From the NCBI GenBank assembly GCA_902594675.1, contig CACJNE010000001.1, positions 17,548 to 81,547 of the forward strand: a stretch of DNA of 64,000 bases. The letters run 5' to 3'. The notes under the pieces were generated by a model that worked only from the letters and a program-made list of their open reading frames with translations, made no database searches and had not been told where the DNA came from. Made by a program: the position numbers and the translations under genes. This document shows, piece by piece, positions 34,063-43,993 of the stretch (positions within the stretch are counted from its first letter, which is position 1; every line of letters begins with the position of its first letter). Origin of the DNA: an uncultured Pelagibacteraceae bacterium (GTDB lineage Bacteria > Pseudomonadota > Alphaproteobacteria > Pelagibacterales > Pelagibacteraceae).

Positions 34063-36000
34063 ATGAACAAGATTTTATCACAAGCTATCAGGAAAGCTGT
34101 CTCAGATTATACACCAAATGTGAGTCAAGATCCTAAAGATAAAAGATTAGATTTATTCTCTCTAAACAGTGAAACGGAACTATTTCAAAATTCAAAAGGC
34201 ATTACAATTAAAATTGATAGAAGCAAAGATGACAACTTAACAGATTTTGGAAAAGCTACTCTTAAAGATAGATACTTAGGTGCTAACGAGTCTTTTCAAG
34301 ACTTATTTGCAAGAGTTGCAAGTCATTATGCGGATAACAACTTACATGCTCAAAGACTTTATAATTACATCAGCAATTTGTGGTTTATGCCAGCAACACC
34401 GGTATTATCAAACGGAGGAACAACCAGAGGGCTACCAATATCTTGCTTTTTAAATGAAGCTAGTGATAGCCTGAACGGTATTCTTGACCTATGGAGTGAG
34501 AATGTTTGGCTTGCTGCAAGAGGTGGCGGCATAGGAAGTTATTGGGGCAATCTTAGGTCAATAGGAGAGAAAATTGGAAGAGTTGGAAAAACATCAGGAA
34601 TAATTCCTTTTATTAAAGTAATGGACTCATTAACAATGGCAATTAGTCAAGGCTCACTCAGAAGAGGTTCCGCAGCTTGTTATATTCCAATAGATCATCC
34701 AGAAATTGAAGAATTTATTGAAATGAGAAGACCTACTGGAGGAGATCCAAATAGAAAGTCTTTAAATCTTCATCATGGCGTTTTAGTTTCAGACGCATTT
34801 ATGAGAGCTGTTGAGATGGATGAACAATGGGGACTTAAAAGTCCAAAAGATGGAGCGGTTCAAGCAACTGTCTCTGCAAGAAATTTATGGATAAGATTAT
34901 TAACAGCAAGAATTGAAACTGGAGAGCCTTATATTGTTTTCATTGATACTGTTAATAGACAAATTCCTCAACATCATAAACTCGCTGGTCTTAATGTTAA
35001 AACCTCAAATCTTTGTAGTGAAATTACACTACCAACAGGAATTGATAAAGATGGAAGAGACAGAACTGCTGTATGTTGTTTATCATCTTTAAATGTAGAG
35101 AAGTATGAAGAGTGGAAGGATGATGAAAACTTTATTCAAGATGTCATGAGGTTCCTAGACAACGTTATGACTGATTTTATAGAAAATGCACCTGAGCAAT
35201 TTAGTGATGCAACATATTCAGCAATGAGAGAACGAAGTGTTGGATTGGGTGTGATGGGACTTCATTCTTATTATCAAAAGAAAATGATCCCAATCGAATC
35301 AGTTATGAGCAAAACTTGGAATAAAAGAATCTTTGAACATATTCACAAAAATGTAGATAAAGCATCTAAAGACTTAGCAGAAGAAAGAGGACCATGTCCA
35401 GATGCGGCGGATTACGGCATTATGGAAAGGTTTTCTAACAAAACTGCAATAGCTCCTACAGCATCTATATCAATAATATGTGGTGGAACCTCACCAGGTG
35501 TTGAGCCAATTGCTGCAAATAGTTTCACACATAAAACTCTTTCAGGATCTTTTAATGTACGTAACAAATATTTAAGAAAATTATTAGAAAAACACGGAAA
35601 AGACACAGATGAAGTTTGGTCAAGTATCACGACCAACCAAGGATCAGTCTCACATTTAGATTTTTTAACTCAAGATGAAAAAGATGTTTTTAAAACAGCT
35701 TTTGAGTTAGACCAAAGATGGCTTGTTGATTTGAGTGCAGATAGAACTCCACATATTTCCCAAGCTCAATCTATTAACTTATTTTTACCCGCAGACGTAC
35801 ATAAAAAAGACTTACATCAAATTCACTTCCAAGCTTGGAAGAAAGGCTTGAAAAGTCTTTATTACTGCAGGTCTAAATCAATACAACGCGCTGAAAATGT
35901 TAATGACGCAAATTCAACTGACATTGCAGCAAACGTTTATAAATCAAAAGAAGAAAGTAATAACCAACAAGATTATGAGGAGTGTTTATCGTGTCAGTAG
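34063..36000 (+). CDS. nrdA: class I ribonucleotide reductase large subunit
   Basis: The 645-residue protein has the active-site pattern of class I alpha subunits: FMPATPVLSNGGTTRGLPISCFL (first redox cysteine), NLCSEITLP (thiyl cysteine with Glu), TAVCCLSSLN, and the C-terminal redox pair in YEECLSCQ. It is shorter than the roughly 760-residue E. coli NrdA and begins straight in the catalytic domain, so the N-terminal ATP-cone (dATP activity switch) is missing. A strong AAGGAG site precedes ATG. It reduces ribonucleoside diphosphates together with the next gene product. Confidence 0.93.
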   Translation: MNKILSQAIRKAVSDYTPNVSQDPKDKRLDLFSLNSETELFQNSKGITIKIDRSKDDNLTDFGKATLKDRYLGANESFQDLFARVASHYADNNLHAQRLYNYISNLWFMPATPVLSNGGTTRGLPISCFLNEASDSLNGILDLWSENVWLAARGGGIGSYWGNLRSIGEKIGRVGKTSGIIPFIKVMDSLTMAISQGSLRRGSAACYIPIDHPEIEEFIEMRRPTGGDPNRKSLNLHHGVLVSDAFMRAVEMDEQWGLKSPKDGAVQATVSARNLWIRLLTARIETGEPYIVFIDTVNRQIPQHHKLAGLNVKTSNLCSEITLPTGIDKDGRDRTAVCCLSSLNVEKYEEWKDDENFIQDVMRFLDNVMTDFIENAPEQFSDATYSAMRERSVGLGVMGLHSYYQKKMIPIESVMSKTWNKRIFEHIHKNVDKASKDLAEERGPCPDAADYGIMERFSNKTAIAPTASISIICGGTSPGVEPIAANSFTHKTLSGSFNVRNKYLRKLLEKHGKDTDEVWSSITTNQGSVSHLDFLTQDEKDVFKTAFELDQRWLVDLSADRTPHISQAQSINLFLPADVHKKDLHQIHFQAWKKGLKSLYYCRSKSIQRAENVNDANSTDIAANVYKSKEESNNQQDYEECLSCQ

Positions 36001-36998
36001 CAGAAAAAATAAATAAAGAAATAATTCAACCAAAAAAGATGGGTTTATTAGTTGAGAACCCAGTTTACAAACCTTTTAGATATCCATGGTGTTATGATGC
36101 TTGGTTAACACAACAACGAATTCATTGGTTGCCTGAAGAAGTTCCATTAGGAGATGACGTAAGAGATTGGCAAAAAAATTTATCACAACCAGAAAAAAAT
36201 TTATTAACTCAAATTTTTAGATTTTTTACTCAAGCTGATGTAGAAGTTAACAATTGTTACTTAAGACACTATACGACTGTATTTAAACCAACTGAAGTAC
36301 TAATGATGATGACTGCATTCGCATCTATGGAAACTGTCCACGTTGCAGCTTATTCACATCTTTTAGATACAATTGGAATGCCAGAATCAGAATATTCAGC
36401 TTTCATGAAGTACAAAGAAATGAAAGATAAATATGATTATATGCAAGGCTTCAATGTAAATTCAAAAGAAGATATTGCAAAAACAGTTGCAGTTTTTAGT
36501 GCATTTACAGAAGGTCTACAATTATTTGCAAGTTTTGCCATCTTACTGAACTTCCCAAGACATAATAAGATGAAAGGGATGGGCCAAATTGTTACTTGGT
36601 CAGTAAGAGATGAAACTCTTCACTGCAATTCAATGATCAGAATATTTAAAGAGTTTATTAAAGAAAATCCTGAAATATGGACTCCAAAGCTTAAAAAAGA
36701 ACTATATGAAGCATGCAGAACTATCGTAGAGCATGAAGACTCTTTTATTGATTTAGCCTTTGAGATGGGTCCTATGGAAGGTTTAACAGCAAGAGAAGTT
36801 AAAGATTATATAAGATTTATAGCCAATAGAAGATTGGATCAGTTAGGCTTAGAACCTATATATGATGTTCAAAAAAATCCACTAACTTGGCTTGATACCA
36901 TGTTAAATGCTGTAGAACACATGAACTTTTTTGAAGGTAGAGCAACAGAATATTCTAAAGCATCTACAAGAGGATCTTGGACAGAGGCATTTAGTTAA
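35991..36998 (+). CDS. nrdB: class I ribonucleotide reductase small subunit
   Basis: The GTG at 35991 (MSVAEKINKE) is preferred: GAGGAG lies 9 nt before it, while the GTG at 35982 overlaps that site. The ferritin-like fold shows all metal ligands: Glu85 (DVEVNNCY), Glu114 and His117 (METVHVAAY), then TEGLQLF and VRDETLHC. Tyr121 is present four residues after the histidine, the place of the radical tyrosine, so a tyrosyl-radical type is expected. It has no N-terminal ATP-cone. It overlaps the nrdA end. Confidence 0.92.
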   Translation: MSVAEKINKEIIQPKKMGLLVENPVYKPFRYPWCYDAWLTQQRIHWLPEEVPLGDDVRDWQKNLSQPEKNLLTQIFRFFTQADVEVNNCYLRHYTTVFKPTEVLMMMTAFASMETVHVAAYSHLLDTIGMPESEYSAFMKYKEMKDKYDYMQGFNVNSKEDIAKTVAVFSAFTEGLQLFASFAILLNFPRHNKMKGMGQIVTWSVRDETLHCNSMIRIFKEFIKENPEIWTPKLKKELYEACRTIVEHEDSFIDLAFEMGPMEGLTAREVKDYIRFIANRRLDQLGLEPIYDVQKNPLTWLDTMLNAVEHMNFFEGRATEYSKASTRGSWTEAFS

Positions 36999-37017
36999 AA
37001 AACTTTAAAAATTAAAA

Positions 37018-37200
37018 ATGAAAATCTTAAAAGAATTAGATGATGCCAAATTAGTTATTGTTGATTTGGAAGTTAATTTAGGCAATGAAATTAGAAACGC
37101 ACCCACATTATGCGCAAAGTATAAAGGAAAAATTATACCTCTTAACACTGCTCATGATGGCAGGCCAATCCTTATGAAAGAAGAAAACTCGATAGAGTAA
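37018..37200 (+). CDS. small protein (60 aa) downstream of nrdB, unknown
   Basis: ATG 37018 starts 20 nt after nrdB and the frame ends exactly at the base before the convergent prpC stop. The 60-residue product is soluble, alternating charged and hydrophobic (VIVDLEVNLGNEIRNAPTL, YKGKIIPLNTAHDGRPIL), with one cysteine. The protein-like composition and operon spacing support a real gene. No family is recognised; a link to nucleotide reduction is only positional. Confidence 0.5.
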   Translation: MKILKELDDAKLVIVDLEVNLGNEIRNAPTLCAKYKGKIIPLNTAHDGRPILMKEENSIE

Positions 37201-38325
37201 TTATCTTTGATTTAATTGAAGAACTCTTCTGTGTTTGTTGCCTTTGTAACTTGCAAGAGGTCTTATTAATTTATTTGCAGCGTGTTGTTCTATTATATGT
37301 GCTGACCAACCAGTAATTCTAGAAATTACAAATATCGGAGTGAAAAAATCAGTATCAAATCCCATCAAATGATAAGTTGGACCAGTAGGATAGTCAACAT
37401 TTGGATGAATATTTTTTCTATCAATCATTACCTTTTCTACAATATCATAAATTTTTTCAAACTTTTTATCTTTTTTTATTTTAGCAACTTTTCCAAAATA
37501 TTCTCTCATAGTTGGAACTCTGGAGTCTCCACTTTTGTAAACTCTGTGTCCAAAACCCATAACTACATCTTTATTATCTAAAGCTCTATTTATCCATTTA
37601 AGTGCGTTCTCAGGTTTTTTAATTTTATTCATCATGTGCATCACTTCTTCGTTAGCACCGCCATGAAGAGGTCCTTTTAAACTAGCTATTGCGCCAGTTA
37701 TTGCACCGTGAATATCTGATAAACTACTAGTTATTGTTCTTGCAGTAAAAGTTGAAACATTAAAACTATGCTCTGCATACAGAATAAGAGATACATCAAA
37801 AGCTTTTACTATGTCTTTATTTGGAACTTTCCCAAAACACATGTGAAAAAAGTTCTCAGAAAATGAGAGTTTGCTTTTTGGTGGTATAATTTTTTTTCCT
37901 TTTCTTGCTCTATAAAATGCAGCAAGTGCAACTGGCATTTTTGCAAAAATTCTCATAACTTTTCTCATATTGGCTTTAGGAGAGTTGTCCTTAGTCTCTT
38001 TATCCTCAAGTCCCATAATGCTCACTGCTGTTCTTGCTACATCCATAGGGTGAGCTTTTCTTGGAAACTTCTTAATATCATCTAATAATGTTTTAGATAA
38101 TTTTCTCTCTTTTCTCTCTTCCTTTTCAAATTTTTTTAATTGTTTTTTGGTTGGTAATTCGCCATTTAGAATAAGGTAAGCTACTTCCTCAAATTTACAT
38201 TTTGCACATAAATCTTGAGCAGCATATCCTCTATAAGTTAAAGAATTAATCTCTGGCATGACTTTGGAAACTTCTGTTTCGTCAACAACTATCCCAAGTA
38301 ATCCTTTTTTGATTTCATCACTCAT
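37201..38325 (-). CDS. prpC: 2-methylcitrate synthase / citrate synthase
   Basis: The 374-residue citrate-synthase-family protein has the catalytic histidines in LHGGANEEVM (about 225) and MGFGHRVYKSGDSR (about 260), and the aspartate-bearing segment NVDYPTGPTYHLMGF. The short single-chain form and its place after prpB favour 2-methylcitrate synthase (propionyl-CoA plus oxaloacetate), although it could also serve as citrate synthase. Its start overlaps the prpB stop by one base. Confidence 0.87.
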   Translation of the reverse strand: MSDEIKKGLLGIVVDETEVSKVMPEINSLTYRGYAAQDLCAKCKFEEVAYLILNGELPTKKQLKKFEKEERKERKLSKTLLDDIKKFPRKAHPMDVARTAVSIMGLEDKETKDNSPKANMRKVMRIFAKMPVALAAFYRARKGKKIIPPKSKLSFSENFFHMCFGKVPNKDIVKAFDVSLILYAEHSFNVSTFTARTITSSLSDIHGAITGAIASLKGPLHGGANEEVMHMMNKIKKPENALKWINRALDNKDVVMGFGHRVYKSGDSRVPTMREYFGKVAKIKKDKKFEKIYDIVEKVMIDRKNIHPNVDYPTGPTYHLMGFDTDFFTPIFVISRITGWSAHIIEQHAANKLIRPLASYKGNKHRRVLQLNQR

Positions 38326-39221
38326 TATTCGTGTCCATCTGTATTAAAATTATAAATTTTTTCGTCTAAAGCATTGTATTTTTCGTATTCTACTAAATCA
38401 TACAATCTTTTTCGAGTTTGCATTTTATCAATAACATTGTTTTGATGTCCATCAGTAAAAATGGCACGCAAACCATCCTCTACATTTTTCATTGCTAATC
38501 TTTGAGTAGAAACTGGATAAATAACAATATTGTACCCCAAGTTTTCAAGTTGTTTATAATTAAGTAGTTTAGATTTTCCAAACTCTGTCATATTAGCCAA
38601 AAGGTAACAATCAAGAGATTTTCTAACAAATTCAAATTCATTCTCATCTTTTAAAGCCTCCGGAAATATTACTTCAGCCCCTGCGTCTACATATGCTTTA
38701 CATCTATCAATCATACTATCAATTCCTTCAACACTCTTAGCATCTGATCTAGCAATAATTTTAAAATTTTTGTCTTTTCTTGAGCTTACACATTCTTTTA
38801 TTTTGGAAACCATCTTATCTTTTGAGATAAGTTCTTTATTATCTAAATGACCGCATCTTTTTTGTTCAATTTGATCTTCTAAGTGAACAGCAGCAATTCC
38901 AAATTCTTCAAATGTTTCAATCGTTTCTTTACATGATTTAAATCCAGTATCTATATCAACAATTGTTGGAAGATTTGTTACTCTAGAAATTAAATAAGAC
39001 CTTGTACTTACATCTTGAAGAGTTGTTAATCCAATGTCTGGAAAGCCTAAATCATTTGCCATTACACCTCCAGATACATAGATCGCATCATAGCCGATTT
39101 CTTCTATTAACTTAGCTGTTAAAGGATTGTATGCACCAGGAACTCTTAGAATTTTATTGGATTTAAGTTTAGTATCTAAATCAATTCTTTTTTGGGTTAA
39201 ATCTTTCTCAACAAAATGCAT
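38325..39221 (-). CDS. prpB: methylisocitrate lyase (isocitrate lyase/PEP mutase superfamily)
   Basis: The 298-residue TIM-barrel protein has ILRVPGAYNPLTAKLIEE, YVSGGVMAND, VDIDTGFKS, HLEDQ and the catalytic loop KRCGHLDN typical of PrpB and related lyases. It cleaves 2-methylisocitrate to pyruvate and succinate. It lies between prpD and prpC on the same strand with no gap. Other PEP-mutase-like lyases share these motifs, so the neighbourhood decides the call. Confidence 0.87.
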   Translation of the reverse strand: MHFVEKDLTQKRIDLDTKLKSNKILRVPGAYNPLTAKLIEEIGYDAIYVSGGVMANDLGFPDIGLTTLQDVSTRSYLISRVTNLPTIVDIDTGFKSCKETIETFEEFGIAAVHLEDQIEQKRCGHLDNKELISKDKMVSKIKECVSSRKDKNFKIIARSDAKSVEGIDSMIDRCKAYVDAGAEVIFPEALKDENEFEFVRKSLDCYLLANMTEFGKSKLLNYKQLENLGYNIVIYPVSTQRLAMKNVEDGLRAIFTDGHQNNVIDKMQTRKRLYDLVEYEKYNALDEKIYNFNTDGHE

Positions 39222-40724
39222 TTAAAAAATACCTTTCTTATTATTTTTCTTTAAATATTTTTTACTTACCTCAATATTTAATTTATCGAGGCTTCCTTTT
39301 TTTAATTTTTTTAAATTTTGTACAGTCTTTAAAAATCTACTACTTTCTTTTCTTGTTAATATTTTAATAGTCAAAGTTAAAAATTTTTTAATATAATCTT
39401 TTCTTTGAAAAGGTCTTGCTCCGTATGGATGTGCATCAGCTCTTTCAAGCTCCTCAGATATTTTTTTACCATTATTTAAAGTAACAACAACTTTTGCTCC
39501 AAATGATTTCTTTTTTGGATCTGAATGATGATATTTTTTAGTCCATTTTTTGTCTTCATGTGTTGTTATTGATTTCCATATTTTTAAAGTACTTTTTTTG
39601 TTAGCTCTTGATTTTGTATATGATTTTACATGATGCCAGTCTGCATCCTCTAGAGCTACTGCAAATATATACATAATCGAATGGTCTAAAGTTTCTCTAG
39701 ATGCATTAGGATCCATTTTTTGTGGATCATTGGCACCAGTGCCAATTACATAATGAGTATGATGGCTTGTATAAATATCTATTTTTTTAATATTTCTTAA
39801 ATCTGAAATTTTTTTATTTAATTTTTTTGCTATATCGATTAATGCTTGAGCTTGATATTCAGCAGAATATTCTTTTGTATATGTTTCTAGAATAGCTTTT
39901 TTGGTCTCATTCTTTTTTGGCAATGGAATATTATATTTTGCTTTCTTCCCATCTAATATTCTAGCAATAACGCTATCTTCTCCCTCATAAATAGGGCTTG
40001 GCGCACCTTCACCTCTCATTGCTCTATCAACTGCTTCTATTGCTAATTTACCAGCATGGGCAGGTGCATATGCTTTCCAACTTGAAATTTCCCCTTTTCT
40101 GGATTGACGAGTTGAAATAGAAACATGGAGAGCTTGTTGAACAGCTTGATATATCGTTTCAGTATTTAGCTTTAACATTGATCCTATACCAGCAGCAACG
40201 CTTGGCCCTAAGTGAGCTATGTGATCAATTTTATGTTTATGAAGACAAATTCCTTTCACTAGATTAACTTGGACCTCATAAGCTGTAATAATTCCTCTTA
40301 AAAGATCTAACCCACTTTTTTTAAGTTTTTGTCCAACAGCTAAAATTGGAGGAATATTATCACCTGGGTGACTATAATCAGCAGCTAAAAAAGTATCATG
40401 AAAGTCTAATTCTCTCACAGCAGTTCCATTAGCCCAGGCAGCCCATTCAGCATCAAATTTAATTTTAGAACTTACTCCAAATAAAGTTGATCCATTATTT
40501 CTTACGTGTGCTTTTGCCATGTCACGAGCTGAAATAACTGGTTTTCTATTTAATGAAGCAATTGCAACCGAAGCATTATCAATTATTCTATTAATAGACA
40601 TTTCTATCGCATCATTATTTAATTTTACATTATCTGAAGCAATCTCTGCAATTTTCCAAGCAAGTTGTTTCTTCTTTGGAAGCTTTACTTTTGACGGGTA
40701 TACTTTAACAGTTTTTAATAACAA
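39222..40724 (-). CDS. prpD: 2-methylcitrate dehydratase (MmgE/PrpD family)
   Basis: The 500-residue protein shows the PrpD pattern: [75 protein letters not shown], and a C-terminal domain with AHPYGARPF. It dehydrates 2-methylcitrate to methylaconitate. It is first in the prpD-prpB-prpC run, which together with aconitase (not in the window) makes the methylcitrate cycle. No PrpE or PrpR gene is beside it. Confidence 0.9.
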   Translation of the reverse strand: MLLKTVKVYPSKVKLPKKKQLAWKIAEIASDNVKLNNDAIEMSINRIIDNASVAIASLNRKPVISARDMAKAHVRNNGSTLFGVSSKIKFDAEWAAWANGTAVRELDFHDTFLAADYSHPGDNIPPILAVGQKLKKSGLDLLRGIITAYEVQVNLVKGICLHKHKIDHIAHLGPSVAAGIGSMLKLNTETIYQAVQQALHVSISTRQSRKGEISSWKAYAPAHAGKLAIEAVDRAMRGEGAPSPIYEGEDSVIARILDGKKAKYNIPLPKKNETKKAILETYTKEYSAEYQAQALIDIAKKLNKKISDLRNIKKIDIYTSHHTHYVIGTGANDPQKMDPNASRETLDHSIMYIFAVALEDADWHHVKSYTKSRANKKSTLKIWKSITTHEDKKWTKKYHHSDPKKKSFGAKVVVTLNNGKKISEELERADAHPYGARPFQRKDYIKKFLTLTIKILTRKESSRFLKTVQNLKKLKKGSLDKLNIEVSKKYLKKNNKKGIF

Positions 40725-40777
40725 AATAATTCCTAGATTATAATTTTGTTTTAATAGTTAAATCAAATATATCAATA

Positions 40778-41443
40778 TTAAAGATATTCAGTTATAATTT
40801 TTTCAATTCCTACAAAGTCTTTAACTAAGTGATTATGATAAATCTCATCAGATTTTTTTTCAGTATATCCATATTTAAGTAAAATTATTGGGATTTCTGC
40901 AGCTTTGGCTGCATTTGCATCCGTTTCGCTATCTCCGATCATAATTGATTTATTTATTTCGCCTTCTAAAATTTCTATAGTTGTAGTTAAGTGTCTAGGG
41001 TCCGGCTTGCAATATTCGTAAGTATTGTATCCTGCAACATATTCAAAATAATCATAAATCCCAATTTTTTTCAAAAGATCAACAGCAAGATGTTCGGTTT
41101 TATTAGTACATACCGCCATAGAAATATTTTCGTTTTTGCACCAGCTTAAGAATTCTTTTACTCCATTTATCAATTTGCTGTCATGATAAATATTTTTACC
41201 ATAATAAGATAAAAATTCGTCAGTCATTTCATTTTGAATTTTTTCATCAAACCATTTCCACTGACCATTGGCCTTAGCCATCATAGCTTTAGCACCTCTA
41301 CCAACAGCATTTTTTAATTCACCTAAAGTTTTTGTTGGATAACCAAATTTTTTCATTACGTGATTATGAGCACGTATTAAATCAGGAGCAGTGTCAATTA
41401 ATGTTCCATCTAAATCAAAGAGAATTGTAAATTTTTGAGTCAT
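40778..41443 (-). CDS. gph: HAD-family phosphatase, phosphoglycolate phosphatase type
   Basis: The 221-residue HAD hydrolase has motif I FDLDGTLIDT (nucleophile Asp10), motif II VCTNK, the lysine of motif III in YCKPDP, and motif IV MIGDSETDANAA. Cap domain and length fit phosphoglycolate phosphatase, which clears 2-phosphoglycolate. Related sugar-phosphate phosphatases cannot be excluded. It is divergent from the GlmU-like gene across 69 bp. Confidence 0.8.
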   Translation of the reverse strand: MTQKFTILFDLDGTLIDTAPDLIRAHNHVMKKFGYPTKTLGELKNAVGRGAKAMMAKANGQWKWFDEKIQNEMTDEFLSYYGKNIYHDSKLINGVKEFLSWCKNENISMAVCTNKTEHLAVDLLKKIGIYDYFEYVAGYNTYEYCKPDPRHLTTTIEILEGEINKSIMIGDSETDANAAKAAEIPIILLKYGYTEKKSDEIYHNHLVKDFVGIEKIITEYL

Positions 41444-41512
41444 ATATAAAGTATTATTAAGAAATATATTGTGAATTAATTAATTTAATACCCATATATA
41501 TAAAAATATCAA

Positions 41513-42133
41513 ATGAAACTAAAAAATTTAAAAAATATCCAAACAAAGCTAAGGGATAAATTTAGTAAAAAAGGTGTCAAAATGATTGCACCTGAGACAG
41601 TTTTTTTTTCTAAAGATACCAAAATTGGAAAAAATGTAATTATTGATCCATATGTTGTTCTTTTAGAAAATGTTTCGATAGGTAATAATGTGAGAGTTTT
41701 ATCTTTCTCTCATCTAGAAGGAGTCGTAGTTGAGAATAATGTCAATATTGGACCATATGCAAGGTTAAGACCTGGTACAATTCTTAAGTCTGGATCAAAA
41801 GTTGGAAATTTCGTTGAAGTTAAAAAAAGTACTATAGGAAAAAATTCCAAATTAAACCATCTTTCTTATGTAGGAGATTCTATACTTGGTAAAAAAGTTA
41901 ATATAGGAGCAGGAACAATTACATGCAATTATGATGGAGCAAAAAAAAACAAAACTATAATTAAAGATGATGTATTTGTGGGATCAAACACATCTTTAGT
42001 TGCACCAGTGAAGCTTGAAACTAAAAGTGTAATTGGAGCAGGATCAGTTATAACAAAAAAAGTTTCAAAGAGAGCACTTGCATTAACTAGATCAGAGCAG
42101 ATTGAAATAAAAAATTATAAAAGAAAAAAGTAA
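41513..42133 (+). CDS. GlmU C-terminal acetyltransferase domain as a stand-alone protein
   Basis: The 206-residue protein matches only the left-handed beta-helix half of GlmU: NIGPYARLRPGTIL, VGNFVEVKKSTIGK, NHLSYVGDSILG (His116, the catalytic base position), VNIGAGTITCNYDGA, FVGSNTSLVAPV. The N-terminal uridyltransferase domain, which would need about 230 more residues, is absent; instead there is a 25-residue basic leader. It should acetylate glucosamine-1-phosphate. Its gene is 4 bp upstream of glmS, so the pathway context is right. Confidence 0.85.
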   Translation: MKLKNLKNIQTKLRDKFSKKGVKMIAPETVFFSKDTKIGKNVIIDPYVVLLENVSIGNNVRVLSFSHLEGVVVENNVNIGPYARLRPGTILKSGSKVGNFVEVKKSTIGKNSKLNHLSYVGDSILGKKVNIGAGTITCNYDGAKKNKTIIKDDVFVGSNTSLVAPVKLETKSVIGAGSVITKKVSKRALALTRSEQIEIKNYKRKK

Positions 42134-42137
42134 AGCA

Positions 42138-43958
42138 ATGTGTGGAATAGTAGGAATAATTAGTTCGAAAGAGGTTTCTAGCAGAATTATTAATTCACTA
42201 AAAAAACTTGAATATAGGGGTTATGACTCTGCAGGAATTGCTACATTAGTGAATGGTGAAATTAATGAGGTAAAGTGTGAGGGCAGAGTCGATAGGTTAG
42301 AAAAAGATATAAATAATTTTAATTTAAAAGGCGAAATTGGTATTGGTCATGTGAGATGGGCAACTCATGGTAAGCCTAGTAAAATTAATGCTCATCCTCA
42401 CTCTTCTGAGCAAGTTTCAATTGTACATAATGGAATTATTGAGAATTCAACAATTTTAAAAAAATTTTTAGAAAAAAAAGGGTATCTATTTAAATCACAA
42501 ACTGACACAGAGGTTATTGCTCATCTAGTAACTGACTACCTAAAAAAAAATTCACTGAAAGATACAATTACTAAAGTATTAAAAAAACTTCACGGAAGTT
42601 TTGCTTTAGGAATTATATTTAAAGGTCAAAATGATCTTATTGTGGGAGCAAGAAGAGGCTCTCCTTTGGCCGTTGGTTATGGCCCAAACGAAAATTATTT
42701 GGGTTCAGACTCTTATGCTCTTAAATCCATGACAAACAAGATTTCTTACTTGGATGATGGAGAAATTTGTTTTGTAAAAAAAGACCAAATTGAATTTTTT
42801 GATAGTAAGGGAAAAAAAGTAAATAAGAAAATTATGAACATGTCAAAAGACGAGCTTAATTATGATAAGGGTGATTACAAATATTTCATGGAAAAAGAAA
42901 TCGATGAACAACCAGCAACTATTAAAGCATGTATTAACGAGTACATAGACAAATTCAATAATCAAATAAATATTTATAATTTCCCATGGGAAATAAATTC
43001 TATTAATTCAGTTATGCTTATCGGTTGTGGAACAGCTTTCCACTCATGTTTAATAACAAAATATTGGATGGAACAAAATACAAATTTAGACGTTAGCGTT
43101 GATATAGCCTCTGAATTTAGATATCGAAAAGTTAGATTTAAGAAAGATTGTCTATATATTTTTGTTTCTCAATCAGGTGAGACAGCAGATACTTATGCAG
43201 CTTTAGATTTGTGTAAAAAAAATAAAGTAAAAACTTGTGCTGTAGTAAATGTAATAGAGAGCTCAATTGCAAGAGATGCTGATTTAGTATTACCTATTTA
43301 TTGTGGTCAAGAAATTGGTGTAGCGTCTACCAAAGCATTTATTGGTCAAATGTTAGTACTATATATCTTAACAACAAAGATTTCATTTGATCAAAAATTT
43401 ATTAATTTGGATGAATACAAAGCAAAGATAAAAAATTTACTAAACTTGTCTACCTATGCTAAAAAAACTCTAAAAATTGATCAAAAAATTTTAGATATAG
43501 GTAAAATTTTTTCTGAAGCAAAAGGATCGATGTTTTTGGGAAGAGGTTTTTCTTTTCCTATTGCTTTAGAGGGTGCACTTAAGCTTAAGGAATTAGCTTA
43601 TGTTCATGCTGAAGGATATCCTGCGGGTGAAATGAAACACGGGCCTTTAGCACTAATTGAAGAAGGTATGCCAGTAGTTGTTTTAGCTCCAAGAGATGAA
43701 CATTACAAAAAAACTATTTCTAATATGCAGGAAGTTATAGCTAGAGGGGCTAAAGTTTTATTAATAACAAACAAAAATAAAGATGAAGTAATCTCTGAAA
43801 ACATTTGGGAAATAATAGAAGTTGATCAATTAGAAGATGAGTTAATACCTTTTTTAATGACAATACCTTTGCAAAAACTTGCCTTTTATTCAGCATTAGA
43901 AAAAGGATATGACATTGATAAACCAAGAAATTTAGCAAAATCTGTCACTGTTGAATAA
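42138..43958 (+). CDS. glmS: glutamine-fructose-6-phosphate aminotransferase (isomerizing)
   Basis: The 606-residue protein starts MCGIVGI with Cys2 as the glutaminase nucleophile, has RGYDSAGIA and GHVRWATHG, then two SIS domains (LIGCGTAFHS, SQSGETADTYAAL, ELAYVHAEGYPAGEMKHGPLALI) and ends KSVTVE. It makes glucosamine-6-phosphate for peptidoglycan and lipid A. It pairs with the GlmU acetyltransferase gene immediately upstream. Confidence 0.96.
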   Translation: MCGIVGIISSKEVSSRIINSLKKLEYRGYDSAGIATLVNGEINEVKCEGRVDRLEKDINNFNLKGEIGIGHVRWATHGKPSKINAHPHSSEQVSIVHNGIIENSTILKKFLEKKGYLFKSQTDTEVIAHLVTDYLKKNSLKDTITKVLKKLHGSFALGIIFKGQNDLIVGARRGSPLAVGYGPNENYLGSDSYALKSMTNKISYLDDGEICFVKKDQIEFFDSKGKKVNKKIMNMSKDELNYDKGDYKYFMEKEIDEQPATIKACINEYIDKFNNQINIYNFPWEINSINSVMLIGCGTAFHSCLITKYWMEQNTNLDVSVDIASEFRYRKVRFKKDCLYIFVSQSGETADTYAALDLCKKNKVKTCAVVNVIESSIARDADLVLPIYCGQEIGVASTKAFIGQMLVLYILTTKISFDQKFINLDEYKAKIKNLLNLSTYAKKTLKIDQKILDIGKIFSEAKGSMFLGRGFSFPIALEGALKLKELAYVHAEGYPAGEMKHGPLALIEEGMPVVVLAPRDEHYKKTISNMQEVIARGAKVLLITNKNKDEVISENIWEIIEVDQLEDELIPFLMTIPLQKLAFYSALEKGYDIDKPRNLAKSVTVE

Positions 43959-43993
43959 TATAAAAACTCTGCTAGAACAATCTTAAGTTGAAT

